Shown: positions 15,743-24,430 of the stretch, piece by piece
Numbering within the stretch: position 1 is the stretch's first letter
Layout of the letters: each line of letters opens with the position of its first letter
From: JAZDRH01 sp047470865
GTDB taxonomy: Bacteria > Pseudomonadota > Gammaproteobacteria > Pseudomonadales > Pseudomonadaceae
Direction of reading: 5' to 3'
NCBI RefSeq assembly: GCF_047470865.1
Contig: NZ_JAZDRH010000026.1
Span: 1-45,320, forward strand
DNA length: 45,320 nt
Notes under the pieces: model-generated
Told to the model about the DNA's origin: nothing
The model's database searches: none
Seen by the model: only the letters and a program-made list of their open reading frames with translations
Program-made: the position numbers and the translations under genes

Positions 15743-16537
15743 TCAAGGCTCCAAGTGAAAATGATCGGCATCTAAATAGGCAGGAAAACGCTGTTTAAAC
15801 TTCGCTAAATTGGCAGCCTTTAACTCTACCTGAAATACCCCTAACTGAGCGTTTGCCTGTAACAATGGATCACCTAAGTAATCTAGTACCTGACTATCAC
15901 CACTATGAGCATAGCCATTGTTATCTTCACCAATACGGTTAACCCCAGCCACATAGCAAATATTCTCTATAGCGCGTGCGGGTAATAACCGATTCCATGC
16001 ATTTCGCCGTGCTTGCGGCCAGCTGGCGATATAAAATAACAAGTCTGTATCTTGGCTATCGCGACTCCAAACAGGAAAGCGTAAGTCATAACAAATTAAC
16101 GGACGAATCCGCCAGCCCTTCAGCTCTACCACTAGCTGATGAGTTCCTGCGGTGTAATGATTTTGCTCGCCAGCCATACGAAACAGATGGCGTTTATCAT
16201 AGGTTTCCAAGCTGCCATCTGGGCGGGCCCAAATTAGTCGATTTCGAAAGTCACCTTCTGCAACTTTGACAATTAAACTGCCACAAACTACCGCCTGTAA
16301 CCGCATAGCTTGAGCTTTCAGCCAAGTTACTGTTATGCCATCCATAGACTCAGCAAGGCGCTCAGATTCCATGCTAAAGCCTGTATTAAACATTTCAGGC
16401 AGTAATACTAAATCAGCCTGCTCAACTTGGTTTAGCAATTGTGCGAAATTATCTAAATTTGCACTTACGTCTTGCCAGACCATAGGTGCCTGTACAATGG
16501 CTAACTGTAAGTTTTCTAGTTGTGTTAAATCGCGCAT
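15743..16537 (-). CDS. Omega-amidase, nitrilase superfamily (YafV/Nit2-like)
   Basis: A 264-residue nitrilase-fold enzyme with the complete catalytic triad: E48 in LPEMFNTGF, K115 in DKRHLF and C149 in ICYDLRFP. YafV/Nit2 enzymes hydrolyse alpha-ketoglutaramate or alpha-ketosuccinamate to the keto acid and ammonia. The gene overlaps the upstream aminotransferase by 13 bases. The pairing makes sense because glutamine transaminases produce alpha-ketoglutaramate, which the amidase pulls away, as in the closing step of methionine salvage. The same gene pair follows der in Pseudomonas as I recall it. Confidence 0.88.
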   Translation of the reverse strand: MRDLTQLENLQLAIVQAPMVWQDVSANLDNFAQLLNQVEQADLVLLPEMFNTGFSMESERLAESMDGITVTWLKAQAMRLQAVVCGSLIVKVAEGDFRNRLIWARPDGSLETYDKRHLFRMAGEQNHYTAGTHQLVVELKGWRIRPLICYDLRFPVWSRDSQDTDLLFYIASWPQARRNAWNRLLPARAIENICYVAGVNRIGEDNNGYAHSGDSQVLDYLGDPLLQANAQLGVFQVELKAANLAKFKQRFPAYLDADHFHLEP

Positions 16538-17676
16538 AGTTTTTCTCCTGCCTGCACCAAAGTCTCATCTCGCTTCGCGAAGCATACGCGAATTAAGCGC
16601 TGCTGCGGCGGCGGATTTTGGTAGAAAACAGATAACGGAATAGTCGCAATGCCTTTTTCAATCGTCAGCCAATTCGCCATTTGCACATCATTTAAATCAG
16701 GGCGAATAGCGGAATAATCGAGCAACTGAAAGTAGGTGCCCTGGGTAGGTTGAATGGCAAATGATGACGCAGAGAGGTGCTGGAGCAACACATCGCGCTT
16801 GTGTTGATAAAATCTCGGCAACTCATCCACATGCTGAGGGTATGCCTGCATAAAATCAGCTAATGCATATTGAATAGGTGTAACACCACAAAAGTTGACA
16901 TATTGATGAACTTTACGTAACTCTTTTGTGATGTGCTCGGGCGCTACCATGTAGCCGGTTTTCCAACCTGTCACATGATAGGTTTTACCAAATGAGCTTA
17001 CTACACAGGCTCTTTGATACAACTCCTCATGGGCTAACACGCTAGCATGCGTTTGACCATCAAACACTAAGTGCTCATACACTTCATCACTTAAAATAAA
17101 AATAGACTTGTCACGAATTAAAGTAGCTAACCTATCCAGGTCTGCCCGTGTTAGGAGACTACCACTAGGATTATGAGGGCTATTAATAATGATTAAGCGT
17201 GTTCTAATGTTGATTGCCTGCTTTAATGCCTGCCAGTCAATTGAAAAATGCGCACCTTGCAAGGCCAGATGAATACATTTTCCACCTGCTAACTCAACGG
17301 ATGGCTCATAGCTATCATAACAAGGGTCAAATACAATAACTTCGTCTCCTGCCCGCACAATAGCTTGTATTGCACAAAAAATAGCTTCCGTAGCTCCTGG
17401 CGTAATAGTGACTTCCGCTGCCGCATTCACCGTATTTTTATAAAGCCGTGCAATTTTATCGGCAACTAACTCGCACAACTGGGGTAAGCCCATTAAGGGT
17501 GCATATTGGTTATAGCCTAACTGCGTATACTTAGCCAAGGCAACCAGTAAGGGTTCTGGCGCAGAAAAATCAGGAAAACCTTGGGATAAATTGAGCGCTT
17601 GATGTTGTTGCGCTAATTGTGACATTTGAGTAAAAATTGTGGTTCCTACATTCGGAAGCTTACTTACCAACTGCAT
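16525..17676 (-). CDS. PLP aminotransferase, YbdL-like (methionine/glutamine)
   Basis: A 383-residue class I aminotransferase from the ATG at 17676. This start is preferred to one eight codons earlier because GGTGAGG lies just upstream of it. Visible are NLSQGFPDF near the N-terminus, the NSPHNPSG motif, SDEVYEHLVFD and the PLP lysine in SFGKTYHVTGWKTGY. YbdL and kynurenine/glutamine transaminase K relatives transaminate methionine or 4-methylthio-2-oxobutanoate with glutamine as amino donor. The next gene encodes the omega-amidase that would consume the product. A terminator-like hairpin sits in its leader (17693-17722). Confidence 0.87.
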   Translation of the reverse strand: MQLVSKLPNVGTTIFTQMSQLAQQHQALNLSQGFPDFSAPEPLLVALAKYTQLGYNQYAPLMGLPQLCELVADKIARLYKNTVNAAAEVTITPGATEAIFCAIQAIVRAGDEVIVFDPCYDSYEPSVELAGGKCIHLALQGAHFSIDWQALKQAINIRTRLIIINSPHNPSGSLLTRADLDRLATLIRDKSIFILSDEVYEHLVFDGQTHASVLAHEELYQRACVVSSFGKTYHVTGWKTGYMVAPEHITKELRKVHQYVNFCGVTPIQYALADFMQAYPQHVDELPRFYQHKRDVLLQHLSASSFAIQPTQGTYFQLLDYSAIRPDLNDVQMANWLTIEKGIATIPLSVFYQNPPPQQRLIRVCFAKRDETLVQAGEKLCAI

Positions 17677-17692
17677 AGTTTTCCTCACCCTT

Positions 17693-17722
17693 AAAAACAA
17701 AAGATGCCGCTAACTTGGCATC
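17693..17722 (-). promoter_or_regulatory. Terminator-like attenuator in aminotransferase leader
   Basis: On the minus strand a stem GATGCC / GGCATC with an 8-base loop is followed directly by TTTTGTTTTT, just before the aminotransferase ribosome site. No gene lies upstream on this strand, because rnz diverges, so this is a terminator in a 5' leader. A TGCTATAAA extended -10 candidate lies near 17760. The stem is only 6 bp. Confidence 0.5.
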
Positions 17723-17874
17723 CTTGCATTTTGCATGCTGACTTGTTTGAATAACAGCTTTATAGCACCTTGGTACAGTTAACTTTACCAATTAAGCTGG
17801 ATTAGCAGTTATCTAAATCTACAATAACTTAAGCTATCGAGTAAAAATAACAGCTCATGTTAGAAGAATAATCA

Positions 17875-18792
17875 ATGAAACTGATTTTTTTAGGGACGAG
17901 TTCAGGTGTACCCTCGCGCTATCGCAATGTCACAAGTATTGCTTTGGACTTAATAGGGGCGCGTAAAGAAATTTGGCTATTTGACTGCGGTGAAGGCAGC
18001 CAACAGCAAATTCTACAGAGTTATTTTAGTAGCACTAAAATTAGTAAGATTTTTATTACTCACCTGCATGGCGACCATATTTTTGGATTACCTGGTCTCT
18101 TATCAAGCCGTGCTATGAGCGGAACTAAAGACCCTCTCACCCTCTATGGACCAGTGGGTATTAAGCATTTCGTGGACACAGCACTTAGCATTTCCAGCGC
18201 CTACATAGATTATCCCTTGATTATTAATGAGTTTACTGAGGGTGAGTTATTTGACGAAGGAGATTTTAAGGTCTCTGCTTATAGCTTAAAGCATCGCATT
18301 GAGTCTTTTGGATTTCGTATAGAGCAAGCCCCTCTCGCACCTAATTTAGATATAGCGCGCCTAGAGCAACAAAATATAATGAAAGGACCTTGGTTAAAAA
18401 ACTTAAAACTAGGAGAAACAATCCAACTAGATGACGGGCGCATTATCCATGGGAAAGAGTACTTGTTGCCTGCTAAACAAGGGCTAAAACTGGCCATTTT
18501 TGGCGACACTATGCCTTGCGAAAACAGCCTATTGTTGGCTAAAGAAGTAGATGTCATGGTGCATGAAACAACTCATGAACATGCCTTAGCTGACAAAGCA
18601 GCACAATATGGGCATTCAACCACCACACAAGCAGCACAAATAGCTAAAGAGGCTAATGTTAAGTGCTTGATTGCGACCCATATCAGCACAAGATATTTTA
18701 AGGAAACAGACTTTCAGCGTTTATTAGCAGAATGCCAAACTATTTTTCCTAATAGTTATCTCGCCCATGACTTTATGGAGTTCGAGCTTTAA
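17875..18792 (+). CDS. rnz: Ribonuclease Z / RNase BN
   Basis: A 305-residue metallo-beta-lactamase-fold nuclease. The zinc motif HLHGDH is at residues 63-68, preceded by FLGTSSGVPSRYRN at the N-terminus. The distal ligands are visible in IFGDTMPCENS, MVHETTHEH and CLIATHIS. RNase Z cuts tRNA precursors at the 3' side of the discriminator and has exonuclease activity in E. coli. The length matches the short bacterial form. It is divergent from the aminotransferase, and its stop interlocks with that of the convergent lipoprotein gene in a shared TTAA (18789-18792). Confidence 0.93.
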   Translation: MKLIFLGTSSGVPSRYRNVTSIALDLIGARKEIWLFDCGEGSQQQILQSYFSSTKISKIFITHLHGDHIFGLPGLLSSRAMSGTKDPLTLYGPVGIKHFVDTALSISSAYIDYPLIINEFTEGELFDEGDFKVSAYSLKHRIESFGFRIEQAPLAPNLDIARLEQQNIMKGPWLKNLKLGETIQLDDGRIIHGKEYLLPAKQGLKLAIFGDTMPCENSLLLAKEVDVMVHETTHEHALADKAAQYGHSTTTQAAQIAKEANVKCLIATHISTRYFKETDFQRLLAECQTIFPNSYLAHDFMEFEL

Positions 18793-19208
18793 AATACATA
18801 ATCACGCAGTTGATAAGTAAGCTGCTCATCCCCTTGCTTTAAAATTAACAACTGCCCTTGCCAAGTCACTTCAGCGCCTTGGGATAGCATTCGCTGTAAT
18901 ATGAGATCCCATGTATTCAGCACAGGATTAACACAGGCTTTCTCTGTTTGCTGCAAGGTTATTACCTGCAGCTTGCTGCCTTTAATCTGGGCAAATCCAG
19001 AAAACTCATTACACATAGTACCACTGACAAATAAGCGCTCTCCAAAAGATAACCGATGCACAAAACTGGGCTCAGGAATAAGCTGCTGATTCACCTGCAC
19101 TAGAATAAAGTTACGATGGCGTAATTGAGTGGATAAGTCGAATACCTCTGCTGTTGAACACCCTACCAACCCAACCAATACACTCAACAATAAACTGCGT
19201 ACCCTCAT
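18789..19208 (-). CDS. META/HslJ-like lipoprotein
   Basis: A 139-residue lipoprotein: hydrophobic leader with lipobox LVGC, modified cysteine C17 from the ATG at 19208. A GTG one codon earlier is possible, but the TGATG overlap with the upstream stop favours the ATG. The mature part has META-domain traits, notably GTMCNEFSGFAQIKGSKL followed by a TEKAC segment, as in HslJ. META/HslJ lipoproteins are linked to stress or antibiotic tolerance in E. coli; the molecular role is unclear. It is coupled to the DUF4375 gene upstream. Confidence 0.75.
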   Translation of the reverse strand: MRVRSLLLSVLVGLVGCSTAEVFDLSTQLRHRNFILVQVNQQLIPEPSFVHRLSFGERLFVSGTMCNEFSGFAQIKGSKLQVITLQQTEKACVNPVLNTWDLILQRMLSQGAEVTWQGQLLILKQGDEQLTYQLRDYVF

Positions 19209-19657
19209 CACTGCATATAAACCTTATAACATAGAAGTTGTATCTGATCAGGATCCCCCCAATAAAGTGCATCTAGCTCATCTAATCGAGCCAGCTGAGT
19301 TTCAGACAAATACTCTGGTAAATAAGTATAAATATCCTGATAGCTGGTCACACGCTCATCGTGCTGAACAGGTGAAATTAACTGCTCACACTCCTGTAAA
19401 ATAGCATGCGCATGCTTTAATGCTAAGCGCTCAAGCAGCTTTATCGTAGCGCAGTAATTGTCATAGCCCCAATTGCAGAAAAACTGTAAGAAACCACCAT
19501 TATACATATCTGCCTCAACCCGCCAAATCAGTACTATTTCCTGTAATTTATCGGGCATTTGCTCTAGCTTTCCATCGTATTTCGTAAAGAGTTGCTCTAC
19601 AACTTGAAAACTATAATCTTCAAATGCTTGGGCTTGCTGTTGCTCTTTTTCCATCAT
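19208..19657 (-). CDS. DUF4375 (DMP19-like) protein
   Basis: A 149-residue soluble, acidic, helical protein. The segment VEADMYNGGFLQFFCNWGYDNY followed by an alternating helical stretch is the DUF4375 hallmark (E-x-NGGF-QYF-N). The best-studied member, Neisseria DMP19, is a DNA-mimic protein that binds a repressor; most members are uncharacterised. Its stop overlaps the lipoprotein ATG by one base, so the two are translated together. An ATG one codon later is an equally good start. Confidence 0.75.
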   Translation of the reverse strand: MMEKEQQQAQAFEDYSFQVVEQLFTKYDGKLEQMPDKLQEIVLIWRVEADMYNGGFLQFFCNWGYDNYCATIKLLERLALKHAHAILQECEQLISPVQHDERVTSYQDIYTYLPEYLSETQLARLDELDALYWGDPDQIQLLCYKVYMQ

Positions 19658-19683
19658 CCTAAATTACCTAAAAATAAAACGCC

Positions 19684-19740
19684 CCATAATGAACTGCCCC
19701 CGAAAAGTTGGACATACTTTTCGGGGGCAGTTCATTATGG
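19684..19740. repeat. 25-bp perfect palindrome with 7-base loop (IS/MITE-like)
   Basis: The left arm 19684-19708 is exactly the reverse complement of 19716-19740, around the loop TGGACAT. The arms begin CCATAATGAACTGCCCCCG. The inner unit TGAACTGCCCCCGAAAAG with GTTGGACA resembles the terminal inverted repeats of IS3-family elements, here as two ends facing each other with nothing between. It lies between the der stop and the DUF4375 start. On the minus strand it is followed by GGGCGTTTTATTTTT, so it may also act as the der terminator. Confidence 0.8.
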
Positions 19741-19752
19741 AGGGGGGTATTA

Positions 19753-21222
19753 TTAGCGTTTTTTCTTGCGCCGTTCTTTTTCTTTCTTAAACTCCATCAA
19801 GCGGCGTTTTTTATTGACCTGACGCTCACTGAGTTTATTTTTCTTGCCTTCAAATGGATTTGAGCCACCTTTGTATTCTATTCGTATAGGTGTACCTACA
19901 ATGCGTAATACACGTCGGTAGGTGTTCTCTAAGTAGCGAGTATAGCTCTTAGGTACTTCATCTACTTGATTACCATGAATGATAATTAAAGGTGGATTAG
20001 CACCTCCTAGATGGGCATAACGTAGTTTAATACGCCGTCCATTCACCATAGGCGGTTGATGCTCACGGATAGCATCTTCTAACACTTGGGTTAGGCGATT
20101 AGTAGGCCAGCGTGTTACTGCAGACTTAAAGGATGATTGAACTGATTTATAGAGATGTCCAACCCCCGTACCATGCTTGGCTGAGATAAAATGAATATCC
20201 GCATAATCTACAAAGTAAAGGCGACGCTCTAGTTCTGTTTTAATCCAGTCGCGCTCGCTTGGCTCCATGCCATCCCATTTATTCAGTGCGACTACTAATG
20301 CACGCCCCGACTCTAATACAAAGCCTAATAAGTTAAGGTCATGCTCAACTACACCTTCGCGAGCATCCATAACAAAGATGACAACGTTCGCGTCTTTAAT
20401 GGCTTGTAAGGTTTTAACAACAGAGAACTTTTCTGCCTCTTCAAATATTTTTCCACGGCGACGCACACCTGCTGTATCAATTAAGGTGTACTTTTCCTCA
20501 TCACGTTCAAAAGGAATATAAATACTATCACGGGTTGTTCCTGGCAAGTCGTAAACAACAACGCGCTCTTCGCCAAGCATGCGGTTAACTAGCGTAGACT
20601 TTCCTACATTAGGACGGCCAATAATGGCAATTTTGATGCCGTCTTGTTCATCTGGCCCTGGAATGCGTTTTAGTTCCTGCCCTTGCTCAACACTTTCAAG
20701 CTCTTCTGCGCTAATTTCTGGTTCTTCATCACGTGGCAAATGCCCTATTGCTTGCTCCATTAATGGATTAATACCGCGCCCATGGGCCGCAGCAATAGGA
20801 TTAATTTCACCTAACCCAAGCATGGCAAATTCAGCACGCGCTAAGTCAGCATCTAAATTTTCAATTTTATTGGCAACAACAAAGGTTGTTTTATTACGAC
20901 GTCGTAGATGATCTGCAATTAGTTGGTCAGAGGCATTTAGCCCTTCACGTGCATCCACTAAGAAAAATACGACATCCGCTTCTTCAATGGCAAGTAAGGA
21001 TTGTTCTGCCATTTTGGCGTCAATGCCTTCTTCATCGCCTGAGATGCCACCTGTATCTACCAGTATATAACTACGACCATGCCATTTAGCATCGCCATAC
21101 TGACGGTCACGCGTTAAACCAGGAATATCACCAACAATCGCATCGCGGGTACGGGTGAGTCTATTAAAAAGTGTCGATTTGCCGACATTAGGGCGGCCCA
21201 CCAAAGCGATAACGGGAACCAT
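19753..21222 (-). CDS. der: GTPase Der (EngA), 50S ribosome assembly
   Basis: A 489-residue protein with two GTPase domains in tandem: first P-loop GRPNVGKS at 9-16, second at 202-209, each followed by its DTAG and NK-D motifs (VDTGG/VANKIENLD and DTAGVRRRGK/ALNKWDGM). A KH-like domain follows, then a very basic tail ending in KKEKERRKKKR. Der is essential for maturation of the 50S subunit. The start at 21222 has a GGAGGAG site. It is preceded by a terminator that separates it from bamB, so it must have its own promoter or depend on read-through. Confidence 0.97.
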   Translation of the reverse strand: MVPVIALVGRPNVGKSTLFNRLTRTRDAIVGDIPGLTRDRQYGDAKWHGRSYILVDTGGISGDEEGIDAKMAEQSLLAIEEADVVFFLVDAREGLNASDQLIADHLRRRNKTTFVVANKIENLDADLARAEFAMLGLGEINPIAAAHGRGINPLMEQAIGHLPRDEEPEISAEELESVEQGQELKRIPGPDEQDGIKIAIIGRPNVGKSTLVNRMLGEERVVVYDLPGTTRDSIYIPFERDEEKYTLIDTAGVRRRGKIFEEAEKFSVVKTLQAIKDANVVIFVMDAREGVVEHDLNLLGFVLESGRALVVALNKWDGMEPSERDWIKTELERRLYFVDYADIHFISAKHGTGVGHLYKSVQSSFKSAVTRWPTNRLTQVLEDAIREHQPPMVNGRRIKLRYAHLGGANPPLIIIHGNQVDEVPKSYTRYLENTYRRVLRIVGTPIRIEYKGGSNPFEGKKNKLSERQVNKKRRLMEFKKEKERRKKKR

Positions 21223-21240
21223 GGGCTCCTCCAGCGATTA

Positions 21241-21281
21241 ACAAAAAACACAAAAGCCGTTGTCGCATACACGACAACGGC
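21241..21281 (-). terminator. Rho-independent terminator between bamB and der
   Basis: A 10-bp perfect stem, GCCGTTGTCG / CGACAACGGC (21256-21281), with a 6-base loop is followed on the minus strand by TTTTGTGTTTTTTGT. Confidence 0.88.
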
Positions 21282-21314
21282 CAAATTTCATATGGCCGCC
21301 TTAAAGGCGATCTA

Positions 21315-22460
21315 TTACTTGATGGTTAGTGCGACAAGTTTGCCGCCATTACCATACACATACATCCAGCCATCGACCACTATAGGTTGCGCACGCAAGC
21401 CTTTACTATCAACGCGATCACGGTAAACAAAGCGTCCATCGACCTGGCTAAGAATATGTAAATAACCTTGGAAGTCACCTACTACCACATAGCTTGATAA
21501 GGCTGCTGGAGCAGAAAGTTGACGACGTAATAAGCTATCATTTTTCCAAAGCACTGTAGCACTACGCTCATCTAATGCTTGTACAGCACCTTCTGCAAGA
21601 CTAACGTAAAGGTTACCATAACCTTCTGCTGCACCGACATAACTAGAGGCTTCGCGCTGGAACATAATTTGTCCAGTTTGTGCATCTAAAGCAGCAATCT
21701 GCCCCTGATAGCTTGTAATAAATAATTGTGGGCCAACTAACAGCATATCACCGTCAATATCCACCATACGTTCTAATTCTGTACGCCCAGATGGAATAGC
21801 CACTTGCTGCTCCCAAACAGGCAAACCGCGCTGGGTATCTACAGCTATAACCTTACCTGTTGAAAGGCCAGCAAAAACAACGTACTGAGTTACTATAGGT
21901 TTACTTGTACCACGCAATGATAAAACAGCAGGATTGTTTTCATAAATCCAGCGTTGTTCACCTGTACTTGCGTCTAACGCAATCAAGCGATCGTCTTGCG
22001 TTTGCACAATAACAACATCGCCATTGGTACCGGGTGCAGATAAGACTTCGCTAGGTACTTGAGCACGCCACTTTTCTTCGCCTGTGTATTGATCAAGCAC
22101 TATCACAGTACCTTCTAAAGTACCTAACATGACCATACCTTCAGCGACACCTACGCCGCCAGATACAGGTAACTTGAGCTTTTTCTTCCACTCTATAGCA
22201 CCGCTGTAGCGATCCATAGCAACAACCACGCCTTCTGCGTCTGCTGCATAAATATGGCCACCCTCTACAGCAGGCTCAAGGTTATTCCAGAGTTTGCCTT
22301 GGCCATTACCTATGGAGCGGCTCCATTCTTTTTTCAAGGCAATTTCAGCAGGAAACTTAACCAATTCTGCTGGAGGTAATTCTTTTTTTCCTTTGCTGCT
22401 ACAGCCCATCATTATGGCTGCGGTTAGCGCTACAACAGTAAGGTTTCTGAAGAGTTTCAA
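21315..22460 (-). CDS. bamB: Outer membrane assembly lipoprotein BamB
   Basis: A 381-residue lipoprotein: signal peptide with lipobox MMGC (C20), then an eight-bladed PQQ-type beta-propeller with repeated blades such as VVAMDRYSGAIEWKKKL, VIVLDQYTGEEKWRAQV and LIALDASTGEQRWIYE. BamB is the scaffold lipoprotein of the BAM complex on the periplasmic face of the outer membrane. The only usable start is TTG at 22460, with GGGAAG upstream; it lies 13 bases after the yfgM stop. The blades and the neighbours make this secure. Confidence 0.95.
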   Translation of the reverse strand: MKLFRNLTVVALTAAIMMGCSSKGKKELPPAELVKFPAEIALKKEWSRSIGNGQGKLWNNLEPAVEGGHIYAADAEGVVVAMDRYSGAIEWKKKLKLPVSGGVGVAEGMVMLGTLEGTVIVLDQYTGEEKWRAQVPSEVLSAPGTNGDVVIVQTQDDRLIALDASTGEQRWIYENNPAVLSLRGTSKPIVTQYVVFAGLSTGKVIAVDTQRGLPVWEQQVAIPSGRTELERMVDIDGDMLLVGPQLFITSYQGQIAALDAQTGQIMFQREASSYVGAAEGYGNLYVSLAEGAVQALDERSATVLWKNDSLLRRQLSAPAALSSYVVVGDFQGYLHILSQVDGRFVYRDRVDSKGLRAQPIVVDGWMYVYGNGGKLVALTIK

Positions 22461-22473
22461 AGTAAGTCTTCCC

Positions 22474-23112
22474 TTATTTGGCTAGATCATCCAGCTTCAC
22501 TTCAAGCACACCTAAAGGTGCTGTATCAGCTAATGAATCACGTGCTTTTTGGTAAGCAACGCGTGCATCATCTGGGCGATTTAAACTAAGTAAAATATCA
22601 CCACGTAATTCTTCATGCGTTGCAATATAGGCTTGTGGTGTTTTTGTTCCCTCTAAAGCAGCCAATGCTTCCTGCCCTTTAGACTGTGCTAATAATACTT
22701 GCGCCAAATGTAAGCGTGCAATTTGTCCAACTACAGGATCAACAGGTTTGTTGGCCACATTTTGCAAAATAGCTACAGCATCATCTAACTTATTATTATC
22801 TACAGCTACTTTAGCTAAGATTAATTGACCGTACTGATCATAATAAGTGCCTGAAGCTTCTTTTTTTAACTTATCGGCTAAGCTTGCTACAGCAGCTAAG
22901 TCGACTTTTTCTGAACCAAGTGCCTGCTGTATAAGCGCTTGGTATTGTTGGGATGCAACAATACTTTGCGTTGTCTGATAATTTTTCCAGCTATTCCAGC
23001 CAATAACGCCAATGATCGCAATAATTCCGCCTGTAATTAGCGGCTTACCATTTCGCGACCACCAGTCTTTAATCTGAGCGATTTGTTCTTCATCGGTTAA
23101 ATGATCAGCCAC
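22474..23112 (-). CDS. yfgM: YfgM-type periplasmic ancillary protein (TPR)
   Basis: A 212-residue single-pass membrane protein: a short cytoplasmic part (HLTDEEQIAQIKDWWSRNGK), a helix at about 24-42 (ITGGIIAIIGVIGWNSW) and a periplasmic TPR-like helical domain. YfgM associates with the SecYEG translocon and PpiD and assists envelope protein traffic in E. coli. It starts with GTG behind AAGGAG. Its place between hisS and bamB is conserved in gammaproteobacteria. Confidence 0.9.
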   Translation of the reverse strand: MADHLTDEEQIAQIKDWWSRNGKPLITGGIIAIIGVIGWNSWKNYQTTQSIVASQQYQALIQQALGSEKVDLAAVASLADKLKKEASGTYYDQYGQLILAKVAVDNNKLDDAVAILQNVANKPVDPVVGQIARLHLAQVLLAQSKGQEALAALEGTKTPQAYIATHEELRGDILLSLNRPDDARVAYQKARDSLADTAPLGVLEVKLDDLAK

Positions 23113-23131
23113 GCTGATACTCCTTTCAATC

Positions 23132-24415
23132 TTAACTATGTAGCGACGCTAACGTATCTACTAATGCTGACCAAGCAATTGTCTGTTGCTCACCTTCTTG
23201 ACGCAAGTTTTTTAAACCAACCGTCTGATTTAATAACTCATCCTCGCCAAGAATAAGGGCATACAAGGCCGTACTCTTATCTGCTTTTTTAAACTGACTT
23301 TTGAAACTACCACCACCTGCGTTAACTAAAATACGCAATTTTGGCAGTTTATCACGAACTGTTTCAATTAACTCTAGTGCTTTAAACTCTGCGGCTTCGC
23401 CTAAGGTACAAACAAAAACATCCACTTGACGCTCAATATCTGCAGGGAGTGTACCAATACTTTCAAGCATTAAGATTAAGCGCTCAACTCCCATAGCAAA
23501 ACCTACGCCAGCCGTTGGTTTGCCACCCATTTGCTCAACCAGTCCATCATAGCGTCCGCCCGCACAAACAGTACCTTGGGAGCCTAACTCAGTCGTCACC
23601 CACTCAAAGACTGTTTTACTGTAATAATCTAAACCACGTACTAATTTGTGATTAATCATAAAAGGAATACCAGCGGCTGTTAAGCGTGCTTTCACCCCTT
23701 CAAAATGCGTACGTGACTCATCTCCTAAATAATCACTAAGCTTAGGCGCCTCTACAAGAATACTTTGTGTGTGTTCGTTCTTACTATCTAGGATGCGTAG
23801 CGGGTTTTTAGCTAAACGACGTTGACTATCTTCATCAAGCTGATCAAAGCGCGCCTCTAAAAACGCAACCAAGGCTTGACGGTATTCTGCGCGCTCTGCC
23901 GAGGTACCTAGACTATTAAGCTGTAGCTCAACTTTGTCACGAATACCTAGTTTTTGCCATAAACGCCAAGTAAGAATAATCAGCTCAGCATCAATATCTG
24001 GGCCAGGCAAGTTAAAAACTTCTAAGCCTACTTGGTGAAATTGACGATAGCGCCCTTTCTGTGGTTTTTCGTGACGAAACATTGGTCCGATATACCACAG
24101 CTTTTGCACCTGTTCTCGATTAATTAGGCTATTTTCCATAGCCGCGCGAACACAACTAGCTGTACCCTCTGGACGCAAAGTCAAGGAGTCGCCATTCAAA
24201 TCGGTGAAGGTATACATTTCTTTTTCAACGATATCTGTCACTTCACCGATTGAGCGCTTAAATAAAGCTGTAAACTCAATGATTGGCATTCGGATTTGAC
24301 GATAGCCGTAGCTGTCTAATAAGTCCGCAACTGTTTGCTCAAAATAGCGCCATACTGGAGTTTGTTCTGGCAGTATATCGTTCATTCCAGTAATGGCTTG
24401 TAAAGGCTTGCTCAC
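23132..24415 (-). CDS. hisS: Histidyl-tRNA synthetase
   Basis: A 427-residue class II synthetase. Visible are the start ITGMNDILPEQ, motif 2 (GPMFRHEKPQKGRYRQFHQVGLE), the histidine-binding LVRGLDYYSKTVFEW, and motif 3 GVGFAMGVERL, followed by the C-terminal anticodon-binding domain. It charges tRNA-His. The start is GTG at 24415 with AAGGA 6 bases upstream. It lies 15 bases downstream of ispG in the same operon. Confidence 0.97.
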   Translation of the reverse strand: MSKPLQAITGMNDILPEQTPVWRYFEQTVADLLDSYGYRQIRMPIIEFTALFKRSIGEVTDIVEKEMYTFTDLNGDSLTLRPEGTASCVRAAMENSLINREQVQKLWYIGPMFRHEKPQKGRYRQFHQVGLEVFNLPGPDIDAELIILTWRLWQKLGIRDKVELQLNSLGTSAERAEYRQALVAFLEARFDQLDEDSQRRLAKNPLRILDSKNEHTQSILVEAPKLSDYLGDESRTHFEGVKARLTAAGIPFMINHKLVRGLDYYSKTVFEWVTTELGSQGTVCAGGRYDGLVEQMGGKPTAGVGFAMGVERLILMLESIGTLPADIERQVDVFVCTLGEAAEFKALELIETVRDKLPKLRILVNAGGGSFKSQFKKADKSTALYALILGEDELLNQTVGLKNLRQEGEQQTIAWSALVDTLASLHS

Positions 24416-24430
24416 AAAAATTCCTTGATT

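Noticed and set aside
17710..17736. Eight-codon leader peptide (MQNARMPS) before the aminotransferase
   Set aside because: No convincing ribosome site and only two methionines; mentioned within the attenuator finding but not called as a gene.
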